From positions 1-18,135 of the forward strand of contig DAOVRZ010000116.1 in assembly GCA_030627905.1 (NCBI GenBank): a stretch of DNA of 18,135 nt, given 5' to 3'. Position numbers and translations under genes: made by a program. This document shows positions 13,750 to 18,135 of the stretch, in pieces (positions within the stretch are counted from its first letter, which is position 1; each line of letters opens with the position of its first letter). The stretch is from JAGMES01 sp023128035. GTDB taxonomy: Bacteria > Bacillota > Halanaerobiia > DY22613. The notes below the pieces were generated by a model. That model was not told the origin of the DNA, made no database searches, and saw nothing but the letters and a program-made list of their open reading frames with translations.

Positions 13750-14637
13750 ATGAAGGAACTGAAATTTTTGATTATATTATGTTTTATTGCTATAGTATCT
13801 GTTGGCATATATGGTTTCTTACCCGTAATTGCAATTGAGTCAGGACAGGAGTTTATCTCATTTGGAGCAGATTTGGATGAGCAACAGCGAGATCAGATGA
13901 TGAGGTATTTTCAACCGGTTAAACTTCCTGGGATTTTGGAGGTTACAAATTCTGAAGAATATTATTATCTTAGCAAATATGTTCCAAAAGAACAGATTGG
14001 TAGTCGAGCAATTTCTTCAGTTTACATTCAGACTCTGGTCCATGGTTCAGGGATTCAGGTTCAGACTCAAAAAATTACATGGGTTACAGGGGGTATGTAT
14101 GCTAATGCAGCAATAACTGCTGGGGTAAAAGATGTGTTGATTAAAGCTGGAGCACCCTTCTCAGTTTCTGGAACAGCTGCATTAACAGGGATATTTAAAA
14201 CATTTGAGAAGGCGCAAGGTAAACCTCTTCTATCTACAAAGAAAGGAATAGCATATGAAGAGTTAATTATGACTGGGGAACTGGGAGAAGAGATTGGTCA
14301 AAAGAATGCAGAGGTTATAATTAGAGATGTTAAAAAGGAAGTAGTAGAAAAGGGAACTGATAATCCTGAAGAAATTCGTATCATTATCGAAACCAAAGCA
14401 AATGAATATAATTTGAATCTTTCTAAAGAACAAGTTAATGAGATTGTTCATTTGATGGAAAAGATGAAAAATTTAAATTTGAATATAGAAGAGATAAATA
14501 ATCAGCTTAAAAATTTAGAAACTAGAGTAAAGGGAATTCAGGAACAGGGAGAAAAAGTTGGAGGGGTATTGAATCAAATATTAGCTTTTTTGCAAAAACT
14601 CTTTGACTTAATTTCAAGAATATTCTCAAGTAATTAA
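13750..14637 (+). CDS. DUF1002 family exported protein (YpuA-like)
   Basis: 295 residues. A hydrophobic N-terminal segment (about 5-27) is a signal peptide or membrane anchor. The central part, about residues 35-160, matches the DUF1002 pattern: FGADLDEQQRDQMM, YVPKEQIGSRAISSVYIQTL, ITWVTGGMYANAAITAGVKD and GTAALTGIFKTFE. The C-terminal third (about 215-290) is predicted helical/coiled coil (NLNIEEINNQLKNLETRVKG). Members occur in sporulating Firmicutes and have no established function. It has a strong TAAGGAGG site that can be masked by an upstream hairpin. No convincing promoter is seen, but the strong terminator upstream means it needs one of its own. A promoter and T-box follow it. Confidence 0.8.
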   Translation: MKELKFLIILCFIAIVSVGIYGFLPVIAIESGQEFISFGADLDEQQRDQMMRYFQPVKLPGILEVTNSEEYYYLSKYVPKEQIGSRAISSVYIQTLVHGSGIQVQTQKITWVTGGMYANAAITAGVKDVLIKAGAPFSVSGTAALTGIFKTFEKAQGKPLLSTKKGIAYEELIMTGELGEEIGQKNAEVIIRDVKKEVVEKGTDNPEEIRIIIETKANEYNLNLSKEQVNEIVHLMEKMKNLNLNIEEINNQLKNLETRVKGIQEQGEKVGGVLNQILAFLQKLFDLISRIFSSN

Positions 14638-14643
14638 AGAGGG

Positions 14644-14672
14644 TTGAAAAATATTTGCTTATCCGTTATAAT
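14644..14672 (+). promoter_or_regulatory. Sigma-A promoter of cysE
   Basis: TTGAAA (14644-14649), 17-bp spacer, perfect TATAAT (14667-14672). It begins 7 nt after the DUF1002 stop codon. The predicted start is near 14679, leaving only about 60 nt before the T-box sequence. Confidence 0.85.
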
Positions 14673-14678
14673 TAAATC

Positions 14679-14800
14679 ATAGTAAAATACTAGGGAATAC
14701 GATGTAAGAGAGAGCATATAGAAAATAAATATAGACTTAACAGAGTGGAACCGCGGTAAAAATCGTCTCTGTAGTGTTATGCTATGGAGATGGTTTTTTT
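14679..14800 (+). promoter_or_regulatory. T-box-type attenuator of cysE, unusually short
   Basis: AGAGTGGAACCGCG (14742-14755) differs by one base from the T-box consensus AGGGTGGNACCGCG that pairs with the uncharged tRNA end. ACAGAG (14740-14745) pairs with CTCTGT (14767-14772) as an antiterminator. The same bases alternatively form a long terminator stem (14758-14775 with 14781-14798) ending in a T-run. Uncharged tRNA, presumably tRNA-Cys given cysE, would favour read-through. The 5' part is only about 60 nt, smaller than the usual Stem I plus linker. TGT followed by A at 14703-14706 is one possible Cys specifier, but I cannot fix it. Confidence 0.75.
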
Positions 14801-14833
14801 ATTGATGTTTTCACAGTCGTGGGGGAAATAATT

Positions 14834-15472
14834 ATGTTAAAAATTATTAGAGAAGACATTCGGGTGATCTTTGAGCGGGATCCTGCAGCTAAGAATTTAT
14901 TAGAAGTATTGCTTTCATATTCAGGATTACACGCAATTATGTTTTATCGGATTACTCATAAATTTCATATTTGGGGATTAACTACAATTGCTCGATTGAT
15001 ATCTCAGTTGGCCCGGTTTTTAACGGGAATTGAGATTCATCCAGGTTCGAAAATCGGAAGAGGTATTTTCATTGATCATGGTGCTGGGGTAGTAATTGGC
15101 GAGACTACTGAAATTGGAAATAATGTAACGATTTATCAAGGAGTTACAGGAAAAGAAAAAGGAAAACGTCATCCCACTATCGGTAATAATGTAATGATTA
15201 GTGCTGGAGCAAAAGTTCTTGGTTCGATTGAAATTGGCAATAACGTAAAAGTTGGTGCAGGTTCAGTGTTATTACATTCTGTACCTGATGATTGCACAGT
15301 AGTTGGTGTTCCAGGAAGAGTAGTTATTCAAAAGGGGAGCAAAGTTCCACGTGTTGACCTTGACCAAAGTTTGCCTGACCCTATTACAGATATAATTATT
15401 GGCTTACAAGAAAGGGTAGATATTTTAGAGGAATTAGTGCAGAAGCAATTTGGAGGGGATAAAAAAAGTTGA
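14834..15472 (+). CDS. cysE: Serine O-acetyltransferase CysE
   Basis: 212 residues. A short N-terminal helical part (1-65, RDPAAKNLLEVLLSYSGLHA) is followed by a left-handed beta-helix of hexapeptide repeats (about 66-180), containing IDHGAGVVIGETTEIG (80-95), with the catalytic D/H pair D81-H82, and VTGKEKGKRHPTIG. It acetylates serine to O-acetylserine, the first committed step of cysteine synthesis. The short N-terminus is like EpsC-type enzymes. ATG 14834 follows GGGGGA; an in-frame ATG at 14774 lies inside the T-box terminator and is rejected. The T-box upstream ties it to amino-acid supply. cysS, often next to it in Firmicutes, is not here. Confidence 0.95.
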   Translation: MLKIIREDIRVIFERDPAAKNLLEVLLSYSGLHAIMFYRITHKFHIWGLTTIARLISQLARFLTGIEIHPGSKIGRGIFIDHGAGVVIGETTEIGNNVTIYQGVTGKEKGKRHPTIGNNVMISAGAKVLGSIEIGNNVKVGAGSVLLHSVPDDCTVVGVPGRVVIQKGSKVPRVDLDQSLPDPITDIIIGLQERVDILEELVQKQFGGDKKS

Positions 15473-15498
15473 AATTGGAGAATACTAGATAAAAAAAA

Positions 15499-15528
15499 TT
15501 GACATTGTCGGGTGAATTAAGGTATAAT
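15499..15528 (+). promoter_or_regulatory. Sigma-A promoter of mrnC
   Basis: Consensus TTGACA (15499-15504), 18-bp spacer, TATAAT (15523-15528), in the 117-bp cysE-mrnC gap. It would drive mrnC and the following thyX remnant and rlmB. Confidence 0.87.
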
Positions 15529-15589
15529 TTTTTGGAAGATACAAATTAGGGTTAGTCTTAAACGATCTGAGAGATGGAGATGTGGAAAA

Positions 15590-16036
15590 ATGATATACCA
15601 ATTACTTTCAATGGTTCAAAATAAAGCTGAAGAAAAGATTGATCTTCGTTCTGTACCTCCCGGAATTATGGCGTATATGGGGGATGGAATTTATGAACTG
15701 ATTGTAAGAAATTTTTTAATAAAACAAAAAATCTGGAACCAAAATCAGATTCATCGAAAAGCAATTCAATTTGTTAATGCTAAAGCTCAAGCAGCTCTCT
15801 TAAGAAAACTCGAACCTGTGTTGACTGATGAAGAGCAAACTATTTTGCGTCGAGGTCGTAATTCGAATGCTGGGAATGTTCCCAAAAATGCAAATATGCT
15901 TGATTATCGTTATAGTACGGCCTTTGAAGCGGTACTTGGTTATTTAATGTTTAAGGGAGATTTAGAAAGATTATCAGTGATTATTTCTTTTATTGAAAAT
16001 TATATAAAAAATCAGATCTCAGGAGAATCTACCTGA
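15590..16036 (+). CDS. mrnC: Mini-ribonuclease III (Mini-III)
   Basis: 148 residues: an RNase III catalytic domain without a double-stranded-RNA-binding domain, the defining feature of Mini-III. Catalytic acids fit D32 (AYMGDGIYEL) and E113 (STAFEAVLGYL). The GRNSNAGNVPKNANMLDYRYST block (89-110) is the family signature. In Bacillus it matures 23S rRNA ends, aided by L3. The ribosome site is modest (GGAGATGTGGAAA). It sits beside the 23S rRNA methyltransferase rlmB as in many Firmicutes, separated here only by the thyX remnant. Confidence 0.96.
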   Translation: MIYQLLSMVQNKAEEKIDLRSVPPGIMAYMGDGIYELIVRNFLIKQKIWNQNQIHRKAIQFVNAKAQAALLRKLEPVLTDEEQTILRRGRNSNAGNVPKNANMLDYRYSTAFEAVLGYLMFKGDLERLSVIISFIENYIKNQISGEST

Positions 16037-16047
16037 GGTTTATTCAA

Positions 16048-16329
16048 ATGTTGATGGATTTAGGTCATGAATCTCCAATAGAAAATGTTTCATTTACTTT
16101 TGGTATTGAAGGAATACGCAGAAGTTTATTGACTCAAATAACTCGCAACCGAATAGCTAGTTTTAGTGTTAAGTCACTGGCTATCGAGATTGTTAAATTA
16201 GCAAAGAAGGTTGCACCAATCCTTTTTAAATTCGCAGGTCCAAAATGTCTACTAGGCTCATGTCTTGAAGGAAAGATGTCTTGTGGTGAAAGTAAAAAGG
16301 TTCGCCAAGAATTTATGACAATGGAGTGA
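16048..16329 (+). pseudogene. thyX: Internally deleted thyX (flavin-dependent thymidylate synthase) remnant
   Basis: A 93-codon open frame joining two separated parts of ThyX. Residues 1-43 match the first conserved block (LGHESPIENVSFTFGIEGI, then RNRIASFSVKS in place of the RHRxxSxxxxS motif). The frame then jumps directly to the C-terminal block (LAIEIVKLAKKVAPILF, GPKCLLGSCLEGKMSCG). ThyX is normally about 210-260 residues; the missing middle holds much of the FAD/dUMP-binding region. The first ~30-60 residues are missing too. The frame stays open upstream through the end of mrnC, so any start is uncertain. It is almost certainly inactive. Its position between mrnC and rlmB is the usual thyX position in related genomes. 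Confidence 0.85.
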
Positions 16330-16335
16330 TATAAT

Positions 16336-17070
16336 ATGAGGAATATTGAAGGACGTAATCCGGTTTTAGAAGCCATAAAGGCTGAAGTTAAAATTAAAAA
16401 ATTATTGATTCAGGAAGGTGTTAAGGGGAAACCGATTGATGAATTAATAAACCTTGCTACTACTGCAAAAATTCCAGTGGAAAAGGTCTCTAAAGCTGAT
16501 TTAAACGAGATTGCAAATTCTACAGCTCATCAAGGAATTATTGCTCATGCTGAAGAATATAGATATGCCGAAGTAGATGAAATTATTGAATACGCAAAAT
16601 CTAAAGGGGAAGCACCTTTGGTGGTGATTTTGGATGAAATTCAAGATCCCCATAACCTTGGCTCCATTATCAGAACGGCTAATGTCGCAGGAGTACATGG
16701 TGTGATTATCCCAAAACACAGAACTTCTAGGATTACTCCAGTTGTTAGTAAATCATCTGCTGGGGCTGTTGAACATACTAAGTTGGCGATGGTGACAAAT
16801 CTGGCCCGGACGATTGATGATTTGAAAGAAGCAGGACTCTGGATTGTTGGAACTGCTTTGGGAGGAGAACAAATCATGTATCAGGTTGATTTAAAAGGTG
16901 CAACGGGTATTGTTATTGGAAATGAGGGACAAGGGATGCGGCGACTTATTAAAGAAAAATGTGATTTTATTGTACAAATTCCTATGTATGGGCAAATAAA
17001 TTCTCTCAATGCATCTGTTGCAGCTGGAACCATTATTTATGAAGCGGTTCGACAACGTCATCATGTCTAA
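16336..17070 (+). CDS. rlmB: 23S rRNA (guanosine-2'-O)-methyltransferase RlmB (TrmH/SpoU family)
   Basis: 244 residues. The N-terminal SpoU substrate-binding domain (1-75) starts with IEGRNPVLEAIKA. The SPOUT catalytic domain has motif 1 LDEIQDPHNLGSIIRTANVA, motif 2 IVIGNEGQGMRRL and motif 3 IPMYGQINSLNASVAAGTII, which form the knotted SAM site. It methylates the 2'-O of a conserved guanosine in the peptidyl-transferase P-loop (G2251 in E. coli). A GGAGTGAT ribosome site lies within the end of the thyX remnant, 6 nt beyond whose stop it starts. Confidence 0.95.
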   Translation: MRNIEGRNPVLEAIKAEVKIKKLLIQEGVKGKPIDELINLATTAKIPVEKVSKADLNEIANSTAHQGIIAHAEEYRYAEVDEIIEYAKSKGEAPLVVILDEIQDPHNLGSIIRTANVAGVHGVIIPKHRTSRITPVVSKSSAGAVEHTKLAMVTNLARTIDDLKEAGLWIVGTALGGEQIMYQVDLKGATGIVIGNEGQGMRRLIKEKCDFIVQIPMYGQINSLNASVAAGTIIYEAVRQRHHV

Positions 17071-17111
17071 AAATCAAAGATAAAAACTCTTTTCTCAGGA
17101 TATGTTTGTCC

Positions 17112-17140
17112 TTGACTTATGATTAAGTAGTCAGTATAAT
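17112..17140 (+). promoter_or_regulatory. Sigma-A promoter of sigH
   Basis: TTGACT (17112-17117), 17-bp spacer, TATAAT (17135-17140) in the rlmB-sigH gap. The leader to the TTG start is about 78 nt. No AbrB or Spo0A site could be recognised. Confidence 0.8.
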
Positions 17141-17224
17141 AATATATAGGCTAAAAAGGTGCAGATGGTTTTTTAGGGTATTAGGAGAGAATGTTACAAA
17201 ATTGAAGGGTGGAGGGGATCAGGT

Positions 17225-17869
17225 TTGAGCGGAAATCTAAATAAGATAGAGTATGAAAACTACCACAACATGACGGATGATGAGTTGGTGGAATGTGCCC
17301 ACGACGGCAGTCAAGCTGCTCTGGAGTTTTTGATTAAAAAGTACAAAAATTTTGTACGAGCCAAATCGAGATCATATTTTTTAGTTGGAGCAGACCGTGA
17401 GGATATCATTCAAGAAGGAATGATTGGCCTTTATAAAGCTATTCGAGACTATAAAACTGATAGACTGGCGTCATTCCGGGCTTTTGCAGAATTATGTATT
17501 ACTCGTCAAATTATTACTGCAATCAAAACAGCCACTCGTCAAAAACATCAACCACTCAATTCCTACGTCTCATTAAATAAACCTATCTATGATGAAGAAT
17601 CTGACCGGACCCTTCTCGACGTATTGAGAGGAAGCAAACTAGCAAACCCTGAAGAATTATTTATTAGTCAGGAAGCATACAACCTGATTGAGACCAAAAT
17701 TATTGAGATGTTGAGTGAATTAGAAATGAATGTTTTGCAAGAATATCTAGATGGTAAATCTTATCAAGAAATTGTAGATGAGCTAGATCGTCATGTTAAA
17801 TCTGTAGATAATGCGCTTCAGCGTGTGAAGCGTAAACTAGAGATTTTTTTAGAGAAGCAAAATATGTAA
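17225..17869 (+). CDS. sigH: RNA polymerase sigma factor SigH (Spo0H type)
   Basis: 214 residues. Sigma region 2 (about 30-100) shows ALEFLIKKYKNFVRAKSRSY, GADREDIIQEGMIGLYKAIR and the -10-recognition part FRAFAELCITRQIITAIKTA. Region 4 (about 155-210) has LSELEMNVLQEYLDGKSYQE followed by a helix-turn-helix (DRHVKSVDNALQRVKRKL). It is the sigma factor that in Bacillus and Clostridia drives entry into sporulation and stationary-phase genes. It starts at TTG with GGAGGGG 7 nt upstream; no better in-frame start is nearby. The conserved rlmB-sigH order supports the call. The usual intervening yacP is absent. Confidence 0.94.
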   Translation: MSGNLNKIEYENYHNMTDDELVECAHDGSQAALEFLIKKYKNFVRAKSRSYFLVGADREDIIQEGMIGLYKAIRDYKTDRLASFRAFAELCITRQIITAIKTATRQKHQPLNSYVSLNKPIYDEESDRTLLDVLRGSKLANPEELFISQEAYNLIETKIIEMLSELEMNVLQEYLDGKSYQEIVDELDRHVKSVDNALQRVKRKLEIFLEKQNM

Positions 17870-17906
17870 TTTTACGGTGCAGATTGGATAGGATTTCAGG
17901 GGAAGT

Positions 17907-17932
17907 AGGGTTGCCTTAATAGGCACCCTTTT
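17907..17932 (+). terminator. Intrinsic terminator after sigH
   Basis: The stem AGGGTTGCCT/AGGCACCCT (one mismatch at the T bulge) with a TAAT loop is followed by TTTT. It separates sigH from tuf. Confidence 0.8.
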
Positions 17933-18011
17933 ACATAGAAATTAAAACATTTAAATCTAAAAAAAAATAATGTAAATGCGCCTACGTGCGAGTGAAGGAG
18001 GATGACTTAGA

Positions 18012-18135
18012 ATGGCAAAAGTTAAGTTTGAAAGAAATAAACCCCATGTTAATGTTGGTACAATCGGTCACGTTGACCATGGTAAAACTACTTTGACTGC
18101 TGCAATTACACATGTATTAGCTCAAAACGGTAATG
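18012..18135 (+). CDS. tuf: Elongation factor Tu (5' part, runs off the window)
   Basis: The first 41 codons: MAKVKFERNKPHVNVGTIGH followed by VDHGKTTLTAAITHVL. The P-loop GHVDHGKT and the N-terminal sequence are those of EF-Tu. A strong ribosome site, GAAGGAGGATG, lies upstream. tuf after sigH is common in clostridial-type genomes before rpmG-secE-nusG. No clear promoter is visible in the 142-bp gap, which holds only the sigH terminator and an AT-rich stretch. Confidence 0.97.
   Translation, partial: MAKVKFERNKPHVNVGTIGHVDHGKTTLTAAITHVLAQNGN

Noticed and set aside
14774..14833. Longer CysE starting at an ATG at 14774
   Set aside because: That ATG lies inside the T-box terminator stem and lacks a ribosome site; ATG 14834 has GGGGGA and fits CysE homologues.

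Overview
The window is AT-rich chromosomal DNA whose gene order is the classic Firmicutes series ctsR-mcsA-mcsB-clpC-radA-disA, then carD-yacL-ispD-ispF, then cysE-mrnC-thyX-rlmB-sigH and the start of tuf. All intact genes lie on the + strand. The first gene encodes a signal-peptide-bearing outer-membrane beta-barrel protein of the PorV/TraF/FadL-like type. Firmicutes gene order plus an outer-membrane protein points to a diderm Firmicute, most plausibly the Halanaerobiales. This taxonomic call is an inference from gene content, not a database match.

Layout. Positions 1-396 hold a long foldback hairpin and one copy of a 113-bp mobile mini-element; 122-255 shows nothing I can support. The outer-membrane gene (397-1458) ends at a perfect 22-bp terminator. 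The 467-bp gap before ctsR holds a sigma-A promoter flanked by two CtsR operators and a long structured leader. The stress operon ctsR-mcsA-mcsB-clpC (1926-6693) encodes a heat-shock repressor, its arginine-kinase module and the unfoldase. Two further copies of the mini-element are spliced into its intergenic junctions, each supplying the upstream gene's stop codon. radA-disA (6761-9307) follow from their own promoter and form a DNA repair/c-di-AMP pair. The 363-bp gap 9308-9670 holds a minus-strand decayed reading frame and the carD promoter. carD ends at a small terminator. yacL-ispD-ispF and a CBS-domain/HutP-like fusion gene (10263-13328) then run as a tight cluster.

The 421-bp gap 13329-13749 is dense in structure: a branched ~133-nt inverted-repeat fold, an AU hairpin, a strong terminator, a reverse-oriented and shortened mini-element copy, and a hairpin that can mask the next gene's Shine-Dalgarno. 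A DUF1002 gene follows. cysE sits behind a promoter and an unusually short T-box-like attenuator. mrnC has its own promoter and is followed by a thyX remnant with a large internal deletion, then rlmB. sigH has its own promoter and a terminator, and tuf runs off the end.

The most interesting items are four near-identical IS200/IS605-type mini-elements (two inside one stress operon, with an inferred TTKAT target), the CBS-HutP-like fusion lacking all three metal/histidine-binding histidines of HutP, the very short T-box leader of cysE, the branched RNA-like fold after the CBS-HutP gene, and the deleted thyX. No complete transposase, CRISPR array, tRNA or rRNA is present.
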